Positions 44,155-52,297 of a stretch of 64,000 nt of DNA are shown here, one piece after another (within the stretch, counting starts at the first letter, position 1; the number at the start of each line of letters is the position of its first letter). Position numbers and translations under genes: made by a program. The notes under the pieces are model-generated. The model searched no databases. It was not told the DNA's origin and saw nothing but the letters and a program-made list of their open reading frames with translations. The DNA comes from CAMLFJ01 sp035524955 (GTDB lineage Bacteria > Methylomirabilota > Methylomirabilia > Rokubacteriales > CSP1-6): the NCBI GenBank assembly GCA_035524955.1, contig DATLFG010000100.1, positions 38,280-102,279 on the forward strand. The letters are read 5' to 3'.

Positions 44155-45147
44155 TCACCGTGCGGTGACGACGGTCGTGCAGGCGCTCCCCACCTTCGGC
44201 AGGTCCGCCCCCGACGCGGGCTCCCAATCGAGGACGATTCGGTCCCGGCGGGCGAACGGGCAGTACGGGTCGGACTCGGAGAGCCGGCCGAGCAACGCGC
44301 GCCGCCCCGCGCAGCCCCCGCGACACGGGCACCCGGCGCAGGCCGCGGGCACCTCCCGGGCCTGGGTGAACTCGGGCGCCTCGACGATCGCCTCCCGGCG
44401 GGCTCGCAGATCAGCGACCGTGAGCCGACTCTCGGGCCAATAGGTGCACGGAAGGACCCGGCCGTCGGGAGCCACCCGCACGGTGGTCCGGCCACAGCCC
44501 GGCCCGGTGAACCCGGGCAGGCCGAGGACGGCGGCCAGGACCGGTTCCGTCGTGGCCACGAGCCGGGCGGAGCCCAGCAGCCGGCGAAACCCGTCCCAGA
44601 ACTGCTCGTAGCTCAGCGCGAAGCGATCCGTCTTGGAGGGCTGATAGATGTTCACGCGAAGAGGGGCGCCGCGGGAGGCCGCGACGCGCGCCAGATCGGC
44701 CAGCCGGTCGTGGTTGATCCGCATCATGACGGCCGTCACCGTGACCGGAACCCCCAGGCCGGCGCAGCGCTCGAGGCACGCCATCACGGTTCTCCAGTTG
44801 CCCTGACCACGGAACGCATCGTGCTCGGCCTCGGTGGGGAAGTCGAGCGAGAACTCGATGCTGTGAAACCGCTTGATCGCCTCATCGGAAAGCGCCTGGA
44901 TGCTCAGGCCATTGGACGTGATGCTCGTCTTGATCCCCCGCCGGCGGAGGTGATCGAGGATGGCACCGTACTCCGGGTGGAGGCCGTTCTCGCCGACCCC
45001 GAGGTTCACCGACGCGACCGGAATGGCCTCGCACACCGATTGCACGTCCTGGAAGCTCAGCCGGTCCACCACCATGTCCGGTCGGTAGCAGTGAGCGCAG
45101 CGCAGGTTGCACTCGTTCGTCAGGCCCATTCCGACTGAGAACGCCAT
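44155..45147 (-). CDS. Radical SAM/SPASM-type enzyme
   Basis: A 330-residue radical SAM protein with TNECNLRCAHC at residue ~9-19, GVGENGLHPEYG, and a Cys-rich C-terminus (GCGRTTVRVAPDGRVLPCTYW, then CAGCPCRGGCAG and YCPFARRD) typical of SPASM auxiliary clusters. The start ATG 45147 follows a GGGGAG ribosome-binding site. It heads the run that continues to selD; substrate unknown. Confidence 0.85.
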   Translation of the reverse strand: MAFSVGMGLTNECNLRCAHCYRPDMVVDRLSFQDVQSVCEAIPVASVNLGVGENGLHPEYGAILDHLRRRGIKTSITSNGLSIQALSDEAIKRFHSIEFSLDFPTEAEHDAFRGQGNWRTVMACLERCAGLGVPVTVTAVMMRINHDRLADLARVAASRGAPLRVNIYQPSKTDRFALSYEQFWDGFRRLLGSARLVATTEPVLAAVLGLPGFTGPGCGRTTVRVAPDGRVLPCTYWPESRLTVADLRARREAIVEAPEFTQAREVPAACAGCPCRGGCAGRRALLGRLSESDPYCPFARRDRIVLDWEPASGADLPKVGSACTTVVTAR

Positions 45148-45264
45148 GGATCTCCCCTTCCAGCCGCCTGCTCGCGTGCCCGCGGCCCTCGGCCCGCTCA
45201 AGCCGGCGGCGGGAGTCTAGCGCGGGTCAGGCGCGAGATGTCACAGGAATGCAAACCCTGCGGT

Positions 45265-45300
45265 GTGGCCTGCCTCGGATAGGGCCTCGGCCGAGGCCAC
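45265..45300 (-). terminator. GC-rich inverted repeat between methyltransferase and radical SAM genes
   Basis: GGCCTCGG (45283-45290) and CCGAGGCC (45291-45298) are perfectly complementary and abut the stop of the upstream gene; GTGGCC at 45265 can also pair with GGCCAC at 45295. No U-tract. It separates two likely transcripts. The remaining ~115 bp to the next start shows nothing else. Confidence 0.4.
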
Positions 45301-46188
45301 CTACTGCCGACAGGGCCGGATCGCTTCGACCGGCGGCGGCTCCTCGCGCAGCGTGAAAACGGCCAGATACCCGTCGGCGGGGGCCAGCCAGGCGAAGTCG
45401 ACCTGCCGGTAGCCGACCGCGGCCAGCTCGCACCGGAGGAGCCCGGGCGGGATCCCGTGGTCCGCCGTGGGCCGATCCACATCGATGATGGCGACCCGTG
45501 CCCCCGGGGCCAGCGCGGACCGGAGTCGGTAGAGGAACTCGTAGGGGTTCTCGATCTCGTGATACATGTGCGAGAGGATCGCCACGTCCACCGACCGGGG
45601 TGGCAGGCGCGGATCCCGCGGGAGCCCGAGGATGAGCTGGACGCTCCCGATTCGCTCTCGCCTGAGGCGCGCCCCGAGCCGGTCCAGGTACTCGGCCTGG
45701 ACGTCGGTCGCATAGATGGTGGCGCCTGATCCAAGCCGCCGGGCGAGCCGCACGGTGTAGTAGCCGAGGCCGGCGCCGATATCGGCCACCCGCTGCGGGG
45801 GCTTGATCCCGAGCCGGTCCATCACCCGCTCCGCTTCGCCGTGGGCGTCTCGCGTCTTCTCGTCGGAATACTCCGGCGACACGATGCCGGCCACCGGCCG
45901 GTCGGGAGCGGGAAAGGTCGGGCCAGCCGCCCGGTCCGACGCCGAAGCGGGCGGCGCGACGAGGCCGAAACGGGCGGGAGATGGCGCGGCCGGACGGTCA
46001 GGCGGGGGCTCCCGCCCCTGGTGGTCGTGGCCGAGCGGGCCGAGCACTCCGATGGCCACCAGGGCCACCCGGACCAACCGTCCCAGCGTGCGCACGCTCA
46101 ACCGTCCCCAGGCGCGCCGCCGCCGGGGCGGGGCGGCCGGGGGGCGCTCGATCGCGACCAACCCGACGTCCCCATCGCGGCGGGTCAC
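45301..46188 (-). CDS. Membrane-anchored SAM-dependent methyltransferase
   Basis: A 295-residue protein. A basic N-terminus and one helix (about residues 33-50) precede a linker and a class I methyltransferase domain (VADIGAGLGYYTVRLARRLG, IYATDVQAEYL, VDVAILSHMYHEIENPYEFL, VAIIDVDRP). Homologues are annotated only as predicted methyltransferase; the substrate is unknown. The start GTG 46188 overlaps the upstream methyltransferase stop by 4 bp (GTGA). Confidence 0.75.
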   Translation of the reverse strand: MTRRDGDVGLVAIERPPAAPPRRRRAWGRLSVRTLGRLVRVALVAIGVLGPLGHDHQGREPPPDRPAAPSPARFGLVAPPASASDRAAGPTFPAPDRPVAGIVSPEYSDEKTRDAHGEAERVMDRLGIKPPQRVADIGAGLGYYTVRLARRLGSGATIYATDVQAEYLDRLGARLRRERIGSVQLILGLPRDPRLPPRSVDVAILSHMYHEIENPYEFLYRLRSALAPGARVAIIDVDRPTADHGIPPGLLRCELAAVGYRQVDFAWLAPADGYLAVFTLREEPPPVEAIRPCRQ

Positions 46189-46991
46189 GCCTCGGCGGTA
46201 GAGCAGATGGCGGTGCCGCGGCACTCGAGATCCTCGGGAGGCAGACGCAATATCCGTTCCGTGATCCGATCGAGACACGCCGCTCGCTTCCCCGCCTCGA
46301 GACCGTCGAGCCGCCGCCGCGAGGGACCGAAGCCGGTGCGGAGCCCGGTGAGCTCCGAGACCTCCCATCGATACGCGAGGGGCTCGATCCAGACTCGTCG
46401 CGGCGTGAAGCCCGCGGTGCTCAGGAGGTCTCCGACCTTCTCCGGCGTGTTCATCGCTTCGTGATTCGACGGCTGCGGACTGGGATCCCGTGCCCCGCAT
46501 CGCTCCAGCTCTTCGTCCCAGATCCGGTCGGCCGGCGTCGCGGCCGGCTCGGCCCATGTGGTCAGCCCGAGAATCCCTCGGCGCCGGAGCACGCGCTTCA
46601 CTTCCGCGAGGGCCCCGGACGGATCGGGGACGTGGAAGAGCACGAACGCCATCACCGCCATGTCGAAGGTGCCGGTCCTGATGCCGAGCTTCATGGCGTC
46701 CATCGCCGCGAGCCGCACCCGCGCACCCGTGGCGCGCGCGAGCATTCCGAACGATCGATCGATGCCGACCACGCGCGCCGCCGGCGCGAAGCTCAGAACG
46801 TCCTCGACGAGCCCGCCGGTCCCGGTTCCGACGTCGAGGATGCGGCTCGCGCCATCCCACGGCAGCCCCTCGAGGAGTCGTCGCCCGAGGGGGCGAATGA
46901 CCGGGCTCCAGAATTCCGCGTACCCGTCGGCCGAGGCCGAATAGTTCATGGCCACCCGCGCGATCACGGTCTCCGCGTCGTCCGGTGCCAT
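46185..46991 (-). CDS. Class I SAM-dependent methyltransferase, UbiE-like
   Basis: A 268-residue methyltransferase: ILDVGTGTGGLVEDVL (SAM motif I), VVGIDRSFGMLARA, MAVMAFVLFHVPDPSGALAEVKRVLRRRGILGL (motif IV-V). Overall like UbiE/COQ5-type small-molecule methyltransferases. It is coupled to the next, membrane-anchored methyltransferase by a 4-bp overlap, so the two may act in sequence. Confidence 0.82.
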   Translation of the reverse strand: MAPDDAETVIARVAMNYSASADGYAEFWSPVIRPLGRRLLEGLPWDGASRILDVGTGTGGLVEDVLSFAPAARVVGIDRSFGMLARATGARVRLAAMDAMKLGIRTGTFDMAVMAFVLFHVPDPSGALAEVKRVLRRRGILGLTTWAEPAATPADRIWDEELERCGARDPSPQPSNHEAMNTPEKVGDLLSTAGFTPRRVWIEPLAYRWEVSELTGLRTGFGPSRRRLDGLEAGKRAACLDRITERILRLPPEDLECRGTAICSTAEA

Positions 46992-47299
46992 CAGCGCTCA
47001 CCGCGCGTGGAGGGCGGCACGGGGGCGGCGGCGCGACCGGTGGCGTCCACATCGAAGCACCCGGCGCGCGCGCCGGGCGCGAGGCCGCCGCGGGTCTCAC
47101 ACGCGGGCCTCATGCCGCCCGCCGTCGTCTGCCGGCCGAGCATGGTGGCGATCCTCCGTCAACCGGCCGCTCCGCGCAACCCGATCCGGCCGCCCGGCGT
47201 CGACGCTCCTCGACGGGCGGCCGGCCGGGCCGGATCGGCGGCGGCGAGCCAGACCTGCCCGCGGGGCCTTCCGGACGAGGGCCTGCGGCGTCCGGTGAC
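46992..47299. other. Gap without a recognisable gene
   Basis: About 308 bp between the EmrB stop and the methyltransferase start. Open frames here are compositional shadows; I see no conserved protein, RNA gene or clear repeat. Confidence 0.5.
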
Positions 47300-48907
47300 T
47301 CAGTCGACGGGCGCGGGGAGCGGGCGGACCTGCCGGTCGGTCTCCGGCGGCGGCGGGGCGGGCTCGGCGTGCACGCGGCGCATGAGCGGCAGGAACAGCG
47401 GCACGATCGAGAACAGGATGGCGAGCAGCCAGAAGTCGTCCGCGTAGGCCAGCACCTGGGCCTGGCTCACCACCTCGTGGTAGAGCATAGCCATCGCGCG
47501 GCGCTCCGCGGTGAACGAATCGGCGCCCTGGGCCAGGAAGTGGCTCGTCCACCGGGCGAGGCGCTCCTGGGTCTCCGGATCCCACACCGTGACGTGGCTC
47601 ACCAGGTTGTGCTGGTGGAACTGGCTGCGCTGGGCGAGGTACGTGGTGGCGAGCGCGATGCCCACGCTGCCGCCGAGGTTGCGCAGGACGTTGTAGGCCG
47701 AGGTGGCATTGACCAGCTTGTCCTTCCGGATGGTGGCGAGGGCCAGGGTGGACAGCGGCACGAAGATGAAGCCCAGCGCGAAGCCCTGGATGATGCGCGG
47801 CACGGTCAGGCTCCAGTAGTCCATCCCGAGCGTGATGTTCGACATCATGTACAGGCTGATCGCATTGACCAGGCAGCCGAAGGCGAGGAGCAGGCGCTGG
47901 TCCACGCGGGTGACCAGGCGCCCGCACAGGATCAGCGAGAACATGTTGCCGAGGCCGCCGGGGGCGAGCACGAGGCCCGAGGTCAGGGCGTCGTAGCCGA
48001 GCAGCTTCTGGGAATAGAGCGCGAGCAGCACCATGCTCGAGAACATGCCGAGGCCGATCAGGGCGATGAAGCTGGCCCCGAAGGCGAAGTTGCGGTCGGT
48101 GAACACCCGCAGGTCCAGGATGGGATCCTTCGCCATCAGCTCGCGGATGAGGAAGCCCACGAGGGCGATGCCGGCCACCACCGCCAGCGCGACGATCTGC
48201 GAGGAGTCGAACCAGTCCTCCCCCTGCCCCCGGTCCAGCATGAGCTGGAGGCAGCCGAAGCCCACGACCATCAGGACGAGGCCGGGCCAGTCGACCCGAC
48301 TCGGCTTCCGCAGATACGGGGGATCGAAGAGGAAGGCGCTGGCCATGAAGAAGCCGAGCAGCCCAACCGGCAGGTTGATGTAGAAGATCCAGCGCCAGGA
48401 CCAGTTGTCCGCGATGTAGCCGCCCAGCGTGGGCCCGATTATCGGCCCCATCATGAAGCCGATGCCCCACACCGCCATCGCGAGACCGCGCTGACCGAGC
48501 GGGAAGATCTCCCACAAGATGGCCTGCGAGAGCGGGATGATCGGGCCGCCCCCGATCCCCTGGGCGATGCGCGCGAGGATCAGGAAGGTGAGGTTCGGCG
48601 CCATGCCGGACAGCACCGAGCTGATCGTGAACAGCACGCAGCACACCAGGAAGAAGCGCTTGCGGCCCATGAGGCCCGCGAGCCAGCCGGTGGCGGGAAT
48701 GACGATGGCGTTGGCGGCCAGATAGGAGGTGATGACCCAGGACACCTCCTCGAGCCCCGCGGAGAGCGAGCCCTGCAGGTGCGGCAGCACCACGTTGGTC
48801 ACGCTGGTGTCGAGCACCTGCATGAAGGCCACCACCATCACCGACAGGGTGATGGCCCACTTCCGCGGCGCGGAGATCGGTCCTTCGTCGCCGGGCCCCG
48901 CGGTCAT
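47300..48907 (-). CDS. emrB: EmrB/QacA-type 14-helix drug efflux MFS transporter
   Basis: A 535-residue DHA2-family pump. Motif A GWLAGLMGRKRFF, the motif C-like GIGFMMGPIIGPTLGGYIADNWSWRWIFYINLP and multiple helices are clear. It exports hydrophobic drugs or metabolites by proton antiport, working with a periplasmic adaptor and an outer-membrane TolC protein. The adaptor gene lies 15 bp upstream; no TolC gene is in the window. Confidence 0.9.
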   Translation of the reverse strand: MTAGPGDEGPISAPRKWAITLSVMVVAFMQVLDTSVTNVVLPHLQGSLSAGLEEVSWVITSYLAANAIVIPATGWLAGLMGRKRFFLVCCVLFTISSVLSGMAPNLTFLILARIAQGIGGGPIIPLSQAILWEIFPLGQRGLAMAVWGIGFMMGPIIGPTLGGYIADNWSWRWIFYINLPVGLLGFFMASAFLFDPPYLRKPSRVDWPGLVLMVVGFGCLQLMLDRGQGEDWFDSSQIVALAVVAGIALVGFLIRELMAKDPILDLRVFTDRNFAFGASFIALIGLGMFSSMVLLALYSQKLLGYDALTSGLVLAPGGLGNMFSLILCGRLVTRVDQRLLLAFGCLVNAISLYMMSNITLGMDYWSLTVPRIIQGFALGFIFVPLSTLALATIRKDKLVNATSAYNVLRNLGGSVGIALATTYLAQRSQFHQHNLVSHVTVWDPETQERLARWTSHFLAQGADSFTAERRAMAMLYHEVVSQAQVLAYADDFWLLAILFSIVPLFLPLMRRVHAEPAPPPPETDRQVRPLPAPVD

Positions 48908-48922
48908 GGCGGCGCGCCCGCG

Positions 48923-50176
48923 CTACTTGACGCGGATGACGACGTAGGCCGACATCCCGGCCCGGAGCGTGTGCGGGTTGCCGAAATCCTTGGCGTCGAG
49001 CCGGATCTTCACCGGGATGCGCTGCACGACCTTGACCCAGTTCCCGGTGGCGTTCTCCGGCGGCAGCAGCGAGAAGCGCGCGCCGGTGCCCGCGGCGAGC
49101 GAGTCGACGGTGCCGCGGAAGACCTTGCCGGGGAAGGTGTCGATCTCGACGGTGGCCGGCATCCCCGGCCGGAGGCGGGCGAGCTGGGTCTCCTTGAAGT
49201 TGGCGAGGACCCACACGTCGTGCAGGGGCACGATCGCGAGCAGGGGCTGGCCCATCTGCACCACCTGCCCCGGCTCCACGCTCTTCTTCGAGATCACCCC
49301 GTCGGCGGGCGCGCGCACCTCGGTGTGCGCGAGCTGTAGCTCCGCGAAGGCCAGGTCCGCCTGGGCCTGGGTCAGGCTGGCCGCGGCGCGCTCGATCTCC
49401 GCCTCCTTCACCGTCACCTGGTGCCGCTGGCTCTCCACGCGCCCGAGCGCGGCCCGCGCCTCGTTGACCCGCTGCCTGGCCTGGCTGACCCCCAGGACGC
49501 GACTGGCGAGCGCGGCCTCCGCCTGCTGGATCTCCTTCTCGGCCTGGTTGAGCCGGCGCCGCGTCGCCTCGAGCGTGGCCGCCGACGTGGCCAACGCCAT
49601 CTCGGCCTGGTCGAATTCGCGCTGCGCGACGAACCCGCCCTGGAGCAGCGTGCGCATCCGCTCCATCTCCCGCGCGTTGCGGCGCAGCGTGCTCTCCGCG
49701 CCCGTCACCTCCGCGATCATGGCCGCCATCGCGGCGCGCTTGGCTTCCACGGTGGCCCGTGCCTCCGCGACCGCCGACTCGGCGCCCTGCTCGGCCACGC
49801 GGGCCGACTCCAGCGTCGCGCGGGCCTCCTCGGCCTGGGCGCTCGTGGTCTCGCGGGTGAGCTCGGTCTCGGACCGGGTGGCCTGCTGGCTGGCGAGCGC
49901 GACCGCGACCGCGGCCTTCGCCTGGTCGCGCCGGGCCAGGTAGTCGCGCGGGTCGATGCGGAGGAGCAGGTCCCCGGCCTTCACGGCCCGGTTGTCATCC
50001 ATGTGGACCTCGGCGACGTGGCCCGAGACCTTGGCGCTGATCACGACGATGCTGCCTTCCACGTAGGCATCGTCGGTCGAGACGTGCTTCAGGCTCTGCC
50101 ACCAAGCGTAGCCGCCCCAGCCGAAGGCGGCGAGGGCCACCGCGACGGCCAGGCCGATCAGACGCCGGTGTCTCAT
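48923..50176 (-). CDS. emrA: EmrA/HlyD-type membrane fusion protein
   Basis: A 417-residue adaptor: one N-terminal helix (~7-26), a barrel-sandwich half (VSTDDAYVEGSIVVISAKVSGHV), a long alanine-rich coiled coil (~90-240) and the second lipoyl half (VRAPADGVISKKSVEPGQVV), then LPPENATGNWVKVVQRIPVKI, the typical EmrA end. It links EmrB to an outer-membrane channel. Confidence 0.9.
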   Translation of the reverse strand: MRHRRLIGLAVAVALAAFGWGGYAWWQSLKHVSTDDAYVEGSIVVISAKVSGHVAEVHMDDNRAVKAGDLLLRIDPRDYLARRDQAKAAVAVALASQQATRSETELTRETTSAQAEEARATLESARVAEQGAESAVAEARATVEAKRAAMAAMIAEVTGAESTLRRNAREMERMRTLLQGGFVAQREFDQAEMALATSAATLEATRRRLNQAEKEIQQAEAALASRVLGVSQARQRVNEARAALGRVESQRHQVTVKEAEIERAAASLTQAQADLAFAELQLAHTEVRAPADGVISKKSVEPGQVVQMGQPLLAIVPLHDVWVLANFKETQLARLRPGMPATVEIDTFPGKVFRGTVDSLAAGTGARFSLLPPENATGNWVKVVQRIPVKIRLDAKDFGNPHTLRAGMSAYVVIRVK

Positions 50177-50185
50177 CCCGGGGGT

Positions 50186-50212
50186 ATGCTACCACCCCCG
50201 ACGTCCGGGTGG
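50186..50212 (-). promoter_or_regulatory. Probable emrAB promoter with overlapping operator
   Basis: On the minus strand TAGCAT (50186-50191) lies 9 nt before the emrA ATG. Directly upstream, CCACCC (50192-50197) and GGGTGG (50207-50212) form a perfect inverted repeat around GACGTC, a likely repressor site. Confidence 0.45.
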
Positions 50213-50402
50213 GGGACTGGCTGATCTACTCGAGATGGTCGGACGGAATGACGCGGTGGCGCCCCGGCCGGGTCGTCCCGGTCAGGTACTGAGCGGGAGC
50301 ACCTGGGGAAAGAGCTCGGAGCGACCGGTCACCAGCTCACGGTCTTCCCGGCGAGGCCCGCTCCCTCGCCCTCATTCCACATGCGCTGGCACATGCGCAG
50401 GC

Positions 50403-50738
50403 TCAGCCTCTGGCCTTCACGGTCGAGCGGCCCTTTGATGCGGCTCGGCCCTTCCGGACCTCGGCTACGACCTCGTGCCACCCCGGCTCCGCCGGTCCGT
50501 CCGCCAACCCGTCCAGCTGCCGGCGCGTCTCCGCGAACTCGGGAGCGTGGTGCCATTTCTCCCAGTCCGCGCGACTCTGCCACGTGCCGACGATGACCCG
50601 GCCGTTCGGCGACCGCAGCAGCTGGCCTCCGATCCATCCGGGCTGCTTCTTGGCCGCGTTCATGCGCTCGAGCATGACGCTGTCCCACTCGCGCTCGGCG
50701 CCCTCCTTCAGGGGAACGTGCGTCATCACGGTCACCAT
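50403..50738 (-). CDS. Antibiotic biosynthesis monooxygenase-family protein
   Basis: A 111-residue dimeric ferredoxin-like protein: VTVMTHVPLKEGAEREWDSVM, PGWIGGQLLRSPNG, VIVGTWQSRADWEKWHHAPEF, all as in ABM-domain enzymes. Family members oxidise quinones or degrade haem; this one is unassigned. It overlaps the upstream gene stop by 1 bp (TGATG). The ~225 bp from 50177 to 50402 holds no other gene. Confidence 0.8.
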   Translation of the reverse strand: MVTVMTHVPLKEGAEREWDSVMLERMNAAKKQPGWIGGQLLRSPNGRVIVGTWQSRADWEKWHHAPEFAETRRQLDGLADGPAEPGWHEVVAEVRKGRAASKGRSTVKARG

Positions 50739-51067
50739 CAGCGTCCTCCTCCGTGGCCGTTCTCGGTCTCGATCAGGCCGGACCGATCGATGATGAGGTC
50801 GTCGCCCCGTCCGGTGGGCTCCGCGTCGATGGTGGCGCCCGATAGCGCCTCCGCCAGCCCTTCCTCCACGAGCAGGACTTTGTTCCCGCCGTACTCGACG
50901 ACCTGATCGCCCAGGGTCTCGCGGTCCGCCCGCAAGCCGAACTGGCCCTGGCCGGGCTCGGCGCTCGCCGCCACCGAGAGGCGAAGGCCCACGTCATGAT
51001 CCTCGATCTGGCACTGCTTCTTCAGCCGGGCGAGCGTTGCCTTCGCGCGTTCGGTCACGGTGAGCAT
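50738..51067 (-). CDS. HesB/IscA-fold protein without the iron-sulfur cysteines
   Basis: A 109-residue protein with the IscA pattern (LTVTERAKATLARLKKQ, GLRLSVAAS..., VEYGGNKVLLVEEGLAEALSGATID) and a clear AAAGGAGG ribosome-binding site. The three cysteines expected for cluster binding (one mid-domain, CxC at the end) are absent; the only Cys is C20. It therefore probably does not carry Fe-S clusters. Coupled to the ABM gene. Confidence 0.65.
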   Translation of the reverse strand: MLTVTERAKATLARLKKQCQIEDHDVGLRLSVAASAEPGQGQFGLRADRETLGDQVVEYGGNKVLLVEEGLAEALSGATIDAEPTGRGDDLIIDRSGLIETENGHGGGR

Positions 51068-51300
51068 GTGCGTCCTCCTTTCGGCGCGGGCCTTTGCAGG
51101 GGATATGCCACCAGTCGGCTCTCCGAGTTTCGGCCAATACTCGGCCGGCATCCCCGGTGCGGCGGCGCCGGAGCGGAACGACTTACCGCGCAGAAACTCC
51201 CGGGCGTGCAGTTCTGACGATCCACGCCGAGGGCCCGCCGCAGCCGGGGACACCCTTCATGTCACAGCGCGTAGCACGTCTCGAGCGCCGTGACGCCGCG

Positions 51301-51714
51301 CTAGGGCTGCAGCCGTGCGATCGCCGCCCGTGCCTTCTCGCTGGCGACGGCGGTGTTGCCGGCGTTGCAGGCCGCTTCCGCCTCCTTCACGAGCGCGGCG
51401 GCTTCCCGGAACTCCGGAGAGCGCGGCGACTGGGCTCCGCGCGGAGCCGATGAGCCGCCCCGGGGCGACTGGATTTCCTGGTCGCGCGGGGCCTGAATGT
51501 CCTGATTGCGCGGGGCCTGCACGTCGTTGACGCGCGGCGCCTGCAGATCCTGGGTCCGCGCCGCCGCGCGTGGATCTCCGCTCGCGGCCGCGCGTTTGCC
51601 GAGCACCGCCTTGGCCGACTCCACGTCGGCGCACATCGCGGCGGTCGAGCCCGGCGTCGGCGCCAGCATCGTGACGAACATCAAGGACCCCACTCCGGTT
51701 ACGAACGCTTTCAT
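51301..51714 (-). CDS. Small exported protein with octapeptide repeats
   Basis: A 137-residue protein. The signal peptide covers ~1-26. A proline-rich centre has successive units TQDLQAPR, VNDVQAPR, NQDIQAPR, DQEIQSPR, then shorter GGSSAPR and GAQSPR. The end is helical (EFREAAALVKEAEAACNAGNTAVASEKARAAIARL). Looks like an envelope spacer or binding protein; no family recognised. The ~230 bp before it (51068-51300) holds no gene I can support. Confidence 0.55.
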   Translation of the reverse strand: MKAFVTGVGSLMFVTMLAPTPGSTAAMCADVESAKAVLGKRAAASGDPRAAARTQDLQAPRVNDVQAPRNQDIQAPRDQEIQSPRGGSSAPRGAQSPRSPEFREAAALVKEAEAACNAGNTAVASEKARAAIARLQP

Positions 51715-51827
51715 GACGTAGCCTCCGGTCCGACATATTGTCCTGCGCTTCTCGATCCGATTCGCAGCAAGGCCCGTGCCGCTCCGGCCTCCGCTCGCTG
51801 ATCCGCGAAAGAACTACCTTGTGAACC

Positions 51828-52074
51828 TCACGGCGGAGGACCCTCCCAGGAGGCCGCGAGGCATTCGGCTACCTCGTAGAGCGTGATGGGAAGCGGTTCG
51901 CCCAGCGTGGTCAGCAGGTCCTGCGCTTCTCCGAGCGTCATGGCGAAGAGGCCGGCCCAGGCTGACCGCCAGCACGTCTCCTTGCTGCAGCAGCTCTCGA
52001 CAGAACGCGCGAGCATCCGCTGAGACTCCCGGTTGACTACCGAGGACTTCCTGCAACGTATAGATCGTGGGCAT
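51828..52074 (-). pseudogene. Possible frameshifted small gene
   Basis: From ATG 52074 the frame reads MPTIYTLQEVLGSQPG to LLQQGDVLAVSLGR, protein-like, then turns to Arg/His-rich sequence. From there the neighbouring frame continues protein-like (AMTLGEAQDLLTTLGEP, ITLYEVAECLAASWEG) to a stop at 51828. A single-base change near 51940-51960 would join them. Either a decayed gene or a base error; family unknown. Confidence 0.35.
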
Positions 52075-52297
52075 CATGTGGTGGTGTATCGGCAACGACC
52101 GTGCCAGGGGACGATCGGGGGCGCGACGTCAGGAAGCCGCCTGGTGGCCCGGACGCACTGCGCGCGCGCCGCACCGTCCCGGGCATGCGGTAAACACTTC
52201 CGGCAAGTTCTTTCTGACCGGCCGGCTTGACGGCGCAGGCCGCGACGGGCCAGTATCACGCCGTGCACGTCGGGATCTTCGTCGAGGAGCGGCGCCG

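Noticed and set aside
44137..44157. In-phase TGA at 44155-44157 between the two radical SAM genes, a possible fifth Sec codon
   Set aside because: The residues around it (TVVTAR-U-PGRPAT) are a normal C-terminus and spacer, and the only hairpin starts 3 nt after the UGA, too close for a SECIS. The downstream gene has its own ATG.
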